Positions 22,787 to 34,205 of a DNA stretch of 64,000 bases are shown here, piece by piece (the stretch's first letter is position 1; every line of letters begins with the position of its first letter). The notes under the pieces are model-generated. The model was given only the letters and a program-made list of their open reading frames with translations. It had not been told where the DNA came from and made no database searches. Both the position numbers and the translations under genes were made by a program. The stretch is from Xenopus tropicalis (lineage: Eukaryota; Chordata; Amphibia; Anura; Pipidae): positions 149,896,045-149,960,044 of the forward strand of contig NC_030680.2 of NCBI RefSeq assembly GCF_000004195.4, read 5' to 3'.

Positions 22787-23708
22787 ATATAAAGCAATCA
22801 GTAACCGATACAGGAGGGGAAGAGAGCCCTGCCCAAAAGAGCTTACACTCTACAAGGAGTAACATATAAATCAATCAGTAACCGATACAGGAGGGGAAGA
22901 GAGCCCTGCCCAAAAGAGCTTACACTCTACAAGGAGTAACATATAAAGCAATCAGTAACCGATACAGGAGGGGAAGGGAACCCTGCCCAAAAGAGCTTAC
23001 AATCTACAAGGAGTAACATATAAAGCAATCAGTAACCGATACAGGAGGGGAAGAGAGCCCTGCCCCAAAGAGCTTACACTCTACAAGGAGTAACATATAA
23101 AGCAACCAGTAACCGATACAGGAGGGGAAGGGAGCCCTGCCCAAAAGAGCTTACACTCTACAAGGAGTAACATATAAAGCAATCAGTAACCGATACAAGA
23201 GGGGAAGAGAGCCCTGCCCAAAAGAGCTTACACTCTACAAGGAGTAACATATAAAGCAATCAGTAACCGATACAAGAGTTGAAGAGGGCCCTGCCCAAAA
23301 GAGCTTACACTCTACAAGGAGTAACATATAAAGCAATCAGTAACCGATACAAGAGGGGAAGAGTGCCCTGCCCAAAAGAGCTTACACTCTACAAGGAGTA
23401 ACATATAAAGCAATCAATAACCGATACAGGAGGGGAAGAGGGCCCTGCCCAAAAGAGCTTACAATCTACAAGGAGTAACATATAAAGCAATCAATAACCG
23501 ATACAGGAGGTGAAGAGAGCCCTGCCCAAAAGAGCTTACACTCTACAAGGAGTAACATATAAAGCAATCAGTAACCGATACAAGAGGGGAAGAGAGCCCT
23601 GCCCAAAAGAGCTTACAATCTACAAGGAGTAACATTTAAAGCAATCAGTAACCGATACAAGAGGTGAAGAGAGCCCTGCCCAAAAGAGCTTACACTCTAC
23701 AAGGAGAA
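22787..23708 (-). repeat. 77-bp minisatellite grown from an L2-like tail, about 12 copies
   Basis: The unit contains aagcaatcagtaaccgatac and gagcttacactctacaagga. The gagcttacactcta segment belongs to the L2-type tail itself, so the array is an internal expansion of that element. The same structure lies in the opposite orientation at 56015-57590. Confidence 0.95.
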
Positions 23709-23869
23709 AGGGTTGAGACACAAGGTGTGGGAATGGGCATGAGAGGTGGGGCACAGGGTACCCCAGCAGATACCCCAACTTCTCCCTAGGCACATGACTA
23801 CCCTGCCTACTCCTACTTCCAGACCTGCATTAAAGTCCAGCTTGAGAAGTCAATTAGGGTAAGATTTGG

Positions 23870-25135
23870 GGTCAAAACCTATTTGATGACATCAATTTCC
23901 TTGAAACTTTGACTCAATGATTGGTGCACCAATGTTTTCTTCTATCCTTACCTTATAATGAGCCAACATTGAACCAAGAGGGGCTTGAAATGAAAAAAAC
24001 AAACAAAAACACATCGACATTTAGCCCATTTCTCCATACAGAACAGCTTCAGCTCTTGGATGTTGGTGGGTTTCCTCACCTGAACCGCTCACTTTAGGTC
24101 TTTCCACAACAATGGGATTAAGGTCAGGACTTTGACTTGGCCGTTCCAGAACATTCACTTTATTCTTCTTTGGTAGAACGACTTCTGATTGTCTCGCTGT
24201 AGGACCTACTATCTCTTGAGCTTCACTTAACGGACAGATGTCTTGACATTTTCCTTTATCATTTTCTGGTGTCATTCAGAATTCATAGTTCCATCAATGA
24301 TGGAAAGCTGGCCAGGCCTAGATGCAGCAAATAGGCCCAAACCAGAACATTCCCACCACCAGGTTTCACAGATACAGGGATAAGGCTCTTATGCTGGAAA
24401 GTGTTTTACTTTCTCCAAATGTAGCTTCCTCAAAAAGTTCTATTTTGGCTTCATCCATCCACAAAACATTCTTCCAGTTTCCTTCTGATTTTTAGCAAAC
24501 TGTAGACCCAAAGCAATATTTTTTGGGGAGAGCAGTGGCTTTCTCCTTGCTACCCTGCCATAGGCATCATTGCTGTTCAGTGTTCTTCTGATGGTGGGAC
24601 TCAAGAACATCAACACTGGCCAAGTTCCCCTGGGTTCCTTTGTAACCTCTCCGGCTATTAGACACCTTGAAGTTGGTGTTATCTTTGATGGTTGACCACT
24701 TTGGGGTTGGGTAATGACAGTCTTGAATTTCCTTTATTTGTACACAATCTGACTGTTGATTGGTGGAGTCCAAACTCTTTAGAGATCGTCTTGTAACCTT
24801 CTCCAGCTTTATGGGCATCAACAACTCTTTTTCTGAGCTCCTCAGACACCTCCTTTGTTGGAGCCATGATACCCATCCACAAATGTGCTGTATGTATGAT
24901 CAGGCTTTGCTGGATCCCCCACGTTCTTTAAATAAAATAGGGTCTCACTCCCACCTGATTGTCATCCCATTGGCTGAAAACTTCAGACTCTGATTTCCCC
25001 TTCAGATTCTATGATAACCCTAAGGATTCCCTGTCATTTGTTTCCCTAGGTTTTCTTCATCTACTTTTTGGGCTTGTTTGAAAATCAGATGACGTTTTAG
25101 GTCACATTCATATAAAAATATAGAATGTTTTACAA
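23870..25135 (-). mobile_element. Tc1/mariner-like transposon remnant
   Basis: A decayed transposase reading right to left (24030-24866) lies inside sequence ending in ttttaggtcacattcatata, a typical Tc1-family subterminal stretch. The inverted repeats are too eroded to define exactly, so boundaries are approximate. It lies in the large cacna2d3 intron. Confidence 0.75.
24030..24866 (-). pseudogene. Tc1-like transposase, broken
   Basis: The N-terminus MAPTKEVSEELRKRVVDAHK resembles the first helix-turn-helix (paired-like domain) of Tc1 transposases and is followed by KEFGLHQSTVR. The frame then shifts repeatedly: a second frame covers about 24567-24824, and the C-terminal QSPDLNPI motif of the DDE catalytic domain is in a third (24021-24275). 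After DLNPI a few bases seem to be missing just where the third catalytic acidic residue (Glu in DD34E) should be, with a WKDLK-like stretch resuming out of frame. The enzyme would cut and paste the element between TA sites; this copy cannot make it. Confidence 0.85.
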
Positions 25136-25559
25136 ACCATATCAGGTAGAGATGCTCTGATTCGTAGGCCCCACCAGAGAGTCACATGTTCCCGCGTACA
25201 GCTGGCTTTGGTGAAAACCGCCGGTTTATTCTACCTTCTTTGACCTTGTGAGTTCATCCAACTTGGGTTCTCAAAGACCTTTTCATTTCAGGACGGATGG
25301 TTCCATCGTTCCAGAGAGCCATGATCTCACCGTAACCTCAGATAACTCGATCTCCTGTAGCTTTTAATCAGGATTTGCTATAATCAGTGATTACTAAAAA
25401 AATAAGTTACAGCTGAAACAGCATTGGCTGTCGGCATGAAATCGCCCTTTCATGTGTTATAAGCGGCAACTGACATGTCCGACCGCTGACGTTTCCATCA
25501 AACTCCTCTATCCGGAGTAGTGTGCCGAGCGTGGGGCTTGTTATTCAAGTTATTCTTGT
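25136..25559. other. Intronic sequence, no gene recognised
   Basis: No exon-like or repeat structure identified between the Tc1 remnant and the AT-rich satellite. Confidence 0.5.
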
Positions 25560-27340
25560 GTAGATATCATCTATCTACGATATTCAAGCTATTAGGGCTC
25601 ATTATCTATTGATCTATCATCTCTCTAGGATATCTAAGATATTAGGGCTCTTTAACTATTGATCTATTATGTATTTAGGGTATTCATAATATTAGCACTC
25701 GTTATCTATATTATTTATCTATTATCAATAAAGGATATTTAAGATATTAGGGTTCATTATCTACTATCTATCTAGGATATTTGAAATATTAGCATTCGTT
25801 ATCTATAGTATCTATCATCTCTCTAGGATATAGAAGATATTAGGACTCATTATCTATTCATCTATTATCTATTTAAGATATTTGCAATATTAGCACTCGT
25901 TATCTATATTATATATCTATCATCTATAGAGGATATTAAGATATTAAAGCCCATTATCTACTATCTATCTAGGAGATTCGAGAAAATATCACTTGTTATC
26001 TATATTATCTATCATCTACTGAGGATATTTAAGATATTAAGGCTCTTTACTATCTATCTAGGATATTCCAGATATTAGCACTCATTATCTATCATCTATA
26101 GAGGATATTTAAGATATTAATGCTCATTATCTACTATCTATCTAGGATATTCGAGATATTATCACTCGTTATCTACAGTATTTATCTATCATCTATCTAG
26201 GATATCTAAGATATTAGGGCTCATTATCTATTGATCTACTATCTATTTAGGATATTCGCCACATTAGCACTTGTTATCTATATTATTTATCTATAGAGGA
26301 TATTTAAGATATTAGTGTTCCTTATCTACTATCTATCTAGGATATTCAAGATATTAGCACTCATTATCTATATTATCTGTTATTGACTGAGGATATTTAA
26401 GATATTAGGGCTCATTATCTACTATCGATCTAGGATATTCAAAATATTAGCACTCGTTATCTACAGTATTTATCTATCATCTATCTAAGATAAACAAGAT
26501 ATTAGGGCTCATTACTATCTATCTAGGATATTCGAGATATTAGCACTCGTTATCTATATTATCTATCATCTACTGAGGATAATTAAGATATTAACGCTCA
26601 TTATCTACTATCTACAGTATCTAGGATATTTGAGATATTGGCACTCGTTATCTACAGTATTTATCTATCATCTATCTAAGATAAACAAGATATTAGGGCT
26701 CATTACTATCTATCTAGGATATTCGAGATATTAGCACTCGTTATCTACAGTATTTATCTATCATCTATCTAAGATAAACAAGATATTAGGGCTCATTACT
26801 ATCTATCTAGGATATTCGAGATATTAGCACTCGTTATCTACAGTATTTATCTATCATATATCTAAGATAAACAAGATATTAGGGCTCATTACTATCTATC
26901 TAGGATATTCGAGATATTAGCACTCGTTATCTACAGTATTTATCTATCATCTATCTAAGATAAACAAGATATTAGGGCTCATTACTATCTATCTAGGATA
27001 TTCGAGATATTAGCACTCGTTATCTACAGTATTTATCTATCATCTATCTAAGATAAACAAGATATTAGGGCTCATTACTATCTATCTAGGATATTCGAGA
27101 TATTAGCACTCGTTATCTATATTATCTATCATCTACTGAGGATAATTAAGATATTAACGCTCATTATCTACTATCTATCTAGGATATTTGAGATATTGGC
27201 ACTCGTTATCTACAGTATTTATCTATCATCTATCTAGGATATTGAAGATATTAGGGCTCATTATCAATCTAGAATATTCAAGATATTGGGGCTCATTATC
27301 TATTTAAGAAGGGTATTCAAGATATTGGGGCTCATTTATT
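25560..27340 (+). repeat. AT-rich satellite with a higher-order 94-bp unit
   Basis: Basic motif of about 45 bp: ctatctaggatattcaagat then attagggctcattatcta. The left half is divergent. Between about 26450 and 27110 the array is homogenised into a unit of about 94 bp containing ttatctacagtatttatcta and agataaacaagatattaggg, repeated six to seven times. Confidence 0.95.
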
Positions 27341-28134
27341 AAGGGTATCGGTCAACCAATTGGTGCAAAGTTCCATATTTATTTCCATGAGTTGCGCCCC
27401 CTGCTGGAACAAAGCACAAAAACTTGCGCCTTTCTGAGCGCCGGCAACGCCTCCCGCGGTGGAACAAAAGGTGCAATTCCTGTGTTTGCTTAGAAGGTGT
27501 CGGCATGATAAATCACCTCCGCTGAGGCCCCGCCCCTCTCCGGGAGGCTGCGTTATTCCTGGGAAAACCCGTGAAACGATGTTATTTTGCCTGCGACGGC
27601 ATGCCAAGCCTGAATCAACTCAATGCACCGCCGCCACCGCCGCCGCGATATCCAAATCAGGAATGTTTGCTTTTGTGTGTTTATTAAAACATTTGTTTTT
27701 AACATGGAAAATGATTTTGTTCCACATTAAAAACGCACTTGAGTGGAAAAAGAAAAGCCCAAAGAAGGAATTATTCTGCCAGACGCCGACGGTAAAATCA
27801 GATGAACATGTGCGTTCAATCCTTTCATCATTGCAATAACAGGAATGGGGGGGGGGGCAAAGAACTGCCCCCGGCAGCTGATTCCCACGGTTCTACTGGG
27901 GGCAGGAGAATCAGTGATACAAGGTGATTGGGGCGGATCCCCATGTGCGTACACTAAGGAGATGGATAAAGCAGTAGGTATGTGAGAACCTGCAGTATTG
28001 GAGCTGGGAACCCTATGGAATAACGCTGAACAGGAATATCAAACCAGTAACTTGGATAATACGTTGGGGCAAATGTAATAAGAAGGGCAAAGTTTGCCCA
28101 AGTTCAATAGCCCATAGCAGCCAATGAGCTGCTA
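27341..28134. other. Intronic sequence, possibly with conserved non-coding parts
   Basis: Apparently unique sequence; a (CCG)-rich stretch at about 27626-27646 and a G run at 27847-27857. A 126-codon plus-strand frame (27459-27839) has no domain and no splice support. Confidence 0.5.
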
Positions 28135-28875
28135 ACTAGTGATGAGCGAATCTGTTCCGTTTCGCTTCGCCGAAAAATTCGTGAATCTTTCAAAATATCC
28201 GCAAAGCGGCAAAAAATTAGCAAAACGGCAAAAATGTTGTGCGGCATAAAAATTGTCGCCCGCAGCTATTCTTTTGTCGCCCACGGCTATTCTTTCGTCG
28301 CCCGCGGCTATTATTTTGTCACGCGGCTATTATTTTGTCGCCCGCAGCTAATATTTTGTCGCCCGCAGCTATTATTTCATCGCCCATGGCTATTATTTCA
28401 TCGCCCGCAGCTATTATTTTGTCACGCGGCTATTATTTTGTCGCCCGCAGCTAATATTTTGTCGCCCGCAGCTATTATTTCATCGCCCGCAGCTATTATT
28501 TTGTCACGCGGCTATTATTTTGTCGGCCGCAGCTAATATTTTGTTGACCGCAGCTATTGTTTCATCGCCCGCGGCTATTATTTTGTTGCGCGGCTATTAT
28601 TTCATCGCCAGCAGCTATTATTTCGTCGCCCGCGGCTATTATTTTGTTGCGCGGCTATTATTTCATCGCCAGCAGCTATTATTTCATCGCCCGTGGCTAT
28701 TATTTTGTCACGCGGCTAATATGTCATCGCCCGCAGCTATCAACAATTTTTGGACGTGCGGCGAATTTTTCTGCTGCAAATTTTTTCATCCGCTTCACGA
28801 AACAATTCGCCAATGGCGAAACGCGGAAATTCGCCGCAAATCCATGCCTGGCGAAACATTTTGCCCATCACTACT
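28135..28875 (+). mobile_element. hAT-like non-autonomous element with internal array
   Basis: TIR-like ends tagtgatgagcgaatctg and gcccatcacta. The 8-bp flanks ctgctaac (left) and ctgctaaa (right) match at 7 of 8 positions, as expected for a hAT 8-bp target duplication. Between 28250 and 28742 it carries about 22 copies of a 21-24 bp motif (ttttgtcgcccgcagctatt). Confidence 0.75.
28250..28742 (+). repeat. Internal 21-24 bp minisatellite of the hAT-like element
   Basis: Units alternate between cgcccgcagctattatttcat and tcacgcggctattattttgt types. Open frames of 100-125 codons here come from the repeat. A sister array lies at 49500-49970 in another copy of the element. Confidence 0.93.
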
Positions 28876-29410
28876 GCTAAACGATTGCTATGGGTAACTA
28901 AACCTTTAGATCTTTGCTCCTCATCTTCTTCAATACTCTTCTTTCCTAAGGAATACCAGTTCTAACGAGCGCTCATACCCAAACTGCCCCATGGCTAAAA
29001 CCATAGATCGGAGGCAGGGGCACCTACCTGGAGTACAAGCACTTTGGAAATGGGGCAGTTTGTTCTAGAAAATATTTTCATTGATGCTTCATTGTCCAAG
29101 TCCAATCTACTATCAAAAGCAGTTTATATAGACACCTTCATAAAATGACATGTCCACTCTATTCTCGACGGCCACGTTCCTATTGGCTAGCCATGGCAAT
29201 GTGACACGAATAGGACATTATAGGGCGTAAGTACCACCCACAACAAAGGAAAGGAAAGAATGAGTAGCCGGATGGTCTTGTTGGTCATTGAGGAGCACAT
29301 TTATTCCAGTTGCTCATCAATGAAATAACTGCCAGACGGGGGCAGATAGTCACCCTTGCATCTAGGTGCCAAGGTGGACTTTTGAACTTTATCTTCATCC
29401 TAATACATTA
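28876..29410. other. Intronic sequence, no gene recognised
   Basis: No exon or repeat identified. Confidence 0.5.
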
Positions 29411-30030
29411 AGTACAGGTATGGGACCTGTTATCCAGATTGCTTGGGACCTGGGGGTCTTTCCGTTATTTGGATCTTCATACCTTATGTTTAAAGAACAT
29501 TTAAAAATTTATTAAACGCAATAGGGCTGTTCTGCCCCAATAAGGGGTAATTATATCTTAGTTGGGATCAAGTACAGGTACTGTTTTATTATTACAGAGA
29601 AAAGGGAATCATTTAACCATTAAATAAACCCAATAGGGCTGTTCTGCCCCAATAAGGGGTAATTATATCTTAGTTGGGATCAAGTACAGGTACTGTTTTA
29701 TTATTACAGAGAAAAGGGAATCATTTAACCATTAAATAAACCCAATAGGGCTGTTCTGCCCCCAATAAGGGGTAATTATATCTTAGTTGGGATCAAGTAC
29801 AGGTACTGTTTTATTATTACAGAGAAAAGGGAATCATTTAACCATTAAATAAACCCAATAGGGCTGTTCTGCCCCCAATAAGGGGTAATTATATCTTAGT
29901 TGGGATCAAGTACAGGTACTGTTTTATTATTACAGAGAAAAGGGAATCATTTAACCATTAAATAAACCCAATAGGGCTGTTCTGCCCCCAATAAGGGGTA
30001 ATTATATCTTAGTTGGGATCAAGTACTGTT
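29411..30030 (+). mobile_element. MITE-like element with internal 110-116 bp array
   Basis: Begins acaggtatgggacctgttat and continues tggatcttcatacctta, as in a frequent Xenopus interspersed repeat (from memory). From about 29510 the unit ggggtaattatatcttagtt ... cccaatagggctgttctgcc is repeated about 4.5 times. Confidence 0.75.
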
Positions 30031-31045
30031 TTATTATTATAAAGATATTGCTTATTGCCCAAACCCCATTTTTTCCACAGTTGGTTGCCATTAATCCAGT
30101 TGGCCAACACTTACCCAACTCACTATGGAACCAATGGCTGAGCACGTCAGTATGTCTATAGGCAGCTATGGGTTAGGGGATGTTATTGGATGGAAGAGGA
30201 AACCCTGTATGTGGAGATAAGATGGAGTAATTAGCGGAAAGCCTAAATCACGAAGCGATTCTATTGACATTTCCGCCGCCAGGAACGCGGGTTCACACGA
30301 GCAGAGCTTCCCAATCAGCTTCTCCCGTTGCAGTTGACTCAGGCCCCTAAATGTTTGGTTTAATCCTTCCTTTTATGGCCCAGAAAAGCGGAAAATAATT
30401 GAAAGTAATCAAACGCATCATTTCTCCCTAATGGGCATCTCGTTGCTGCCACGGCGAGAGACAACTCCATATCTCAAGTGCGAAGGAAGCCGAGCGCAAC
30501 CCTATTTGTATCCAAGATAAATACGCGCGGCCCATTTTCCAATTCCTCGGCCAAATCATTTACCACATCAGAATAAGCTTGTAATGAAGCATCGCCCCAT
30601 CTGTAAAACATTTCACATCGTGCTCTAACGACTCGCACAGCGGCTGGAATGTCTGAACACTCAAATATTTAGTTTCTTCCCCCCCCCCCATTCAGACAAT
30701 GAGCGAGTATCACGGCAGGTAGGAAGCGCGGGAAGCCATTGCCTCCACCTGGTGGCTGCTGCTCATTATCAGGGGGGGGACTGGGGGTACTGGTAATTGG
30801 TTTCATGGAGAGCCACATCCATATCTAGGGGCAATACGTCCACTTTAGTATCAGAGGTAGAGAAATGGGGGTCCTAACTGGGAAGAAAAGGGGTATTTTA
30901 CTATCAGCCATTGGCCAAATGCACCCCGAACGGAGCAGATCAATGTAGGCAGCAGAATAGGGGTGGCACATTGGCAGGAAGGGGGTATTTCCTTTCACTC
31001 TCTGGGGGGCTATGGGTGGAATGTGGGTATCCCCTGGCACAACCC
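30031..31045. other. Intronic sequence, no gene recognised
   Basis: 30220-30680 appears unique with balanced composition and could hold conserved non-coding sequence. C run at 30680-30689 and G run near 30772-30778. Open frames at 30825-31177 are unsupported. Confidence 0.5.
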
Positions 31046-32060
31046 ACAAGTAAACCTGTGGTTCCTGTGTCTTTTGGGGTCAACCACCCAACCCATCTGA
31101 TGACTCATATAGGGGTGGGATTAACCACCATAGAGGAGGGGTCAGAACTCTTACATCACCAAATGGGAGGAGCCTAATTGAAGTCTGACTTGACAAACCT
31201 GCCCCTTGAGTTCACTTTCTTGGCCCAAACCTGACCAACCCTCAAGTAAACCTTTGGTTCCTGTGGCTTTTGAAGTCAACCACCCAACCCATGTGACGAC
31301 TCATATAGGGGTGGGATCAGCCACCAAAGACGAGTGGTCAGAACTCTTACATCACCAAAGGGGAGAGGCCTAATTGAAGTCTGACCCGACAAACCTGCAC
31401 CTTGAGTTCACCTTCTTGGCCCAAACCTGACCAACCCTCAAGTAAACCTTTGGTTCCTGTGGCTTTGGGGTCAACCACCCAACCCATGTGACGACTCATA
31501 TAGAGGTGGGATCAGCCACCATAGACGAGTGGTCAGAACTCTTACATCACCAAAGGGGAGGAGGCCTAACTGAAGTCTGACCCAACAAACCTGCACCTGG
31601 GTTCACCTTCTTGGCCCAAACCTGACCAACCCACATGTAAACCTTTGGTTCCTGTGGCTTTTGGGGTCAACCAACCAACCCATCTGACGACTCATATAGG
31701 GGTGGGACCAGCCACCATAGAGGAGGGGTCAGAAGGAGAGGAGGCCTACTTGAAGTCTGACCTGACAAACCTGCACTTGGAGTTCACCTTCTTGGACCAA
31801 ACCTGACCAACACTCAAGTAAACCTTTGGTTCCTGTGGCTTTTGTGGTCAACCACCCAACCCATCTGATGACTCATATAGCGGTGGGATCAGCCACCATA
31901 GAGGAGGGGTTAGAACTCATACATCACCAAAGGGGAGGGGGCCAAACTGAAGTCTGAGCTGACAAACCTGCACCTGGAGTTCACCTTCTTGGCCCAAACC
32001 TGACCAACCCACAACCTTTGGTTCCTGTGGCTTTTGGGGTCCACCCACTTATTACTAGAG
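31046..32060 (+). repeat. About 195-bp tandem repeat, about 5 copies
   Basis: Landmarks per copy: ggttcctgtggcttttgggg, actcatataggggtgggat, ctgacaaacctgcac. Spacing of ggttcctgtg is 195, 195, 196, 181 and 193 bp. Confidence 0.95.
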
Positions 32061-32704
32061 CCAAAGGCAAGTATAACCCTCTCTACATACCCAGTTGCAC
32101 CCACCAAGCATAGCTGCCCGGGTACCTGGAACAGGCAATTACGCAGAAGTAGTCCAGACCATGACTTCAGTAGGGGTTTGGGCTGATTTCATGCACTGAT
32201 GGAGACTCCCCACTGGGGGCAGTTGCACAATATCCAGCTACGTAATTGCCCCTGTGAATGAGCTCTGTGTGTGTGTGCGAGGGTTTTTTTTCCCCCCCAG
32301 TGGATTTAAATAGGGAATAATCATGAAAATGAATTGGCTAATAGCGCAGGCATTAAAGTGCCTTTCCTGATGATTAGGACGCGGAAGCTTCCGGCCCAGG
32401 AAGGCACGGTTCCATATACAAACAGTTTAGAACGTAATTAATAACATCTTGTTGGGAGGCGCGGGGTACAAACGCCGCTCTGAGCGCCGCGCAACATGGA
32501 AGTGCTTAAATCTGCGCTTTGGGGGACGTCGCATTTCAGACAGAAAATGCAACAGTGTTTATTTAGCTAAAGAGCAGCAACGGCTTCATATAAATGTCCC
32601 ATAGACCCGGCTGGTGGGGGGGGGGGGGGGGAGATTCCAGAATAGATTCCCCCTCGCTGTTTCCATCTACTGGGCCCATCTCTGCAGGTTACAGTAAAGC
32701 TTTA
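32061..32704. other. Intronic sequence, no gene recognised
   Basis: Mostly unique; G run at about 32617-32631. Confidence 0.5.
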
Positions 32705-33090
32705 AAGGGGAAGCGTCACCCTAAGAAATAATTCCAAATCCTTTTTAAGCATTTGCCATCTAGGTGATATCTAGGAAGTGCTAAATGGAAAGTGAAAGTA
32801 ATTGTAATTGAAAAATCAGAGCTGTCAATCATATATTGCCTGCCCCGCCTCTATGCCGAAGGCATAGAGGCGGGGCAGGCAATATATGATTGACAGCTCA
32901 GATTTTTAAATACATTTATAACAGGTATGGACAAAAAGCCCAGTAGTGAATAAACTGGTTACTATGCAACATTACTTGGATAAATATGTTATTTTTCCCC
33001 ATTATATTCATAGGTTCCAGGACCCCAACATAATTGGGGCCAAAATAGACATTTTTAATGAGGTTAGAGGTTACAGTAACAGACTAAAGC
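32705..33090 (+). mobile_element. TTTAAAGGGG element fragment with perfect hairpin
   Basis: Starts ctttaaaggggaagcgtcac. A second copy of the start (ctttaaaggggaactgtcac) follows at 33091. Contains the long hairpin at 32821-32897. The TTTAAAGG start suggests a relative of the TTAA-targeting MITEs in this window. Confidence 0.55.
32821..32897. repeat. Perfect 37-bp inverted repeat with 3-nt loop
   Basis: Left arm 32821-32857 and right arm 32861-32897 are exact reverse complements; the loop is gaa. Imperfect pairing extends several bases further on both sides. The left-arm sequence recurs singly in each unit of the array at 33240-33790. Confidence 0.97.
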
Positions 33091-33239
33091 TTTAAAGGGG
33101 AACTGTCACCCAAAGAAATAATTCCAAATTCCTTTTCTATCAGGTTAGTAGAGCAAAATAAACTTTATTTACACTGTATAAATTTTTGGTTTTTTTCCCC
33201 TTCAGTCTTGGAATTTACAGTCACAGTCAGCAGGCCGGC
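33091..33239 (+). mobile_element. Second TTTAAAGGGG element start
   Basis: ctttaaaggggaactgtcac and following bases repeat the start at 32702-32740, then lead into the 121-bp array. Confidence 0.5.
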
Positions 33240-33790
33240 GCCATTTTGTTAAGCATTTGCCATCTAGGTGATATCTAGGAAGTGCTGAATGGAAAGTGAA
33301 AGTAATTGTAATTGAAAAATCTGAGCTGTCAATCATATATTGCCTGCCCCACCTCTATGCCTCCATTTTGTTAAGCATTTGCCATCTAGGTGATATCTAG
33401 GAAGTGCTGAATGGAAAGTGAAAGTAATTGTAATTGAAAAATCTGAGCTGTCAATCATATATTGCCTGCCCCACCTCTATGCCTCCATTTTGTTAAGCAT
33501 TTGCCATCTAAGTGATATCTAGGAAGTGCTGAATGGAAAATAAAAGTAATTGTAATTGAAAAATCTGAGCTGTCAATCATATATTGCCTGCCCCGCCTCT
33601 ATGCCTCCATTTTGTTAAGCATTTGCCATCTAAGTGATATCTAGGAAGTGCTGAATGGAAAATAAAAGTAATTGTAATTGAAAAATCTGAGCTGTCAATC
33701 ATATATTGCCTGCCCCGCCTCTATGCCTCCATTTTGTTAAGCATTTGCCATCTAGGTGATATCTAGGAAGTGCTGGATGGAAAATGGTGA
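33240..33790 (+). repeat. 121-122 bp tandem repeat, about 4.5 copies
   Basis: The unit begins ttttgttaagcatttgccat and includes gagctgtcaatcatatattg then cctgcccc.cctctatgcc, which is the left arm of the hairpin at 32821. The copies lack the right arm. Confidence 0.95.
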
Positions 33791-34205
33791 ATAAACTGGT
33801 TACTATGCAACATTACTTGGATAAATATATTATTTTTCCCCATTATATTCATAGGTTCCAGGTCCCCTCAGTAACAAAACCAACGTAACTGGGGCCAAAA
33901 TAGAAATTTGTAATGAGGTTATATCTGGAGCACTATTTACATTGGTCTTTATAAAGCACAGTCATGTGACTCTATGTGGTGGGACATAAGGTCTAGAAAT
34001 GATTTTGGGGGCAGGTTATATTCGGAGGCTGATAAATCCCGGCTGAGAGTAAACAGTGCGGGTTGGAAAAAATGTAGAAATGAAGTAAATTAGCGACAGG
34101 CCAACAGATTGCAAGCTCATCAGCCTAAAGGTAGATCACAACAGACTCTGTTCCTTTAGTTGCCAAAGACAAGATTTTGTTGTGGGATGTATTTATACAG
34201 AAGGA
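33791..34205. other. Partly repeated intronic sequence
   Basis: 33785-33930 repeats the stretch at 32945-33065 (gtgaataaactggttactat, cataggttccagg). The rest is not recognised. Confidence 0.6.

Noticed and set aside
22787..23708. CRISPR-like array of regular repeats
   Set aside because: There is no repeat-spacer structure; units are contiguous, and the setting is a vertebrate intron.
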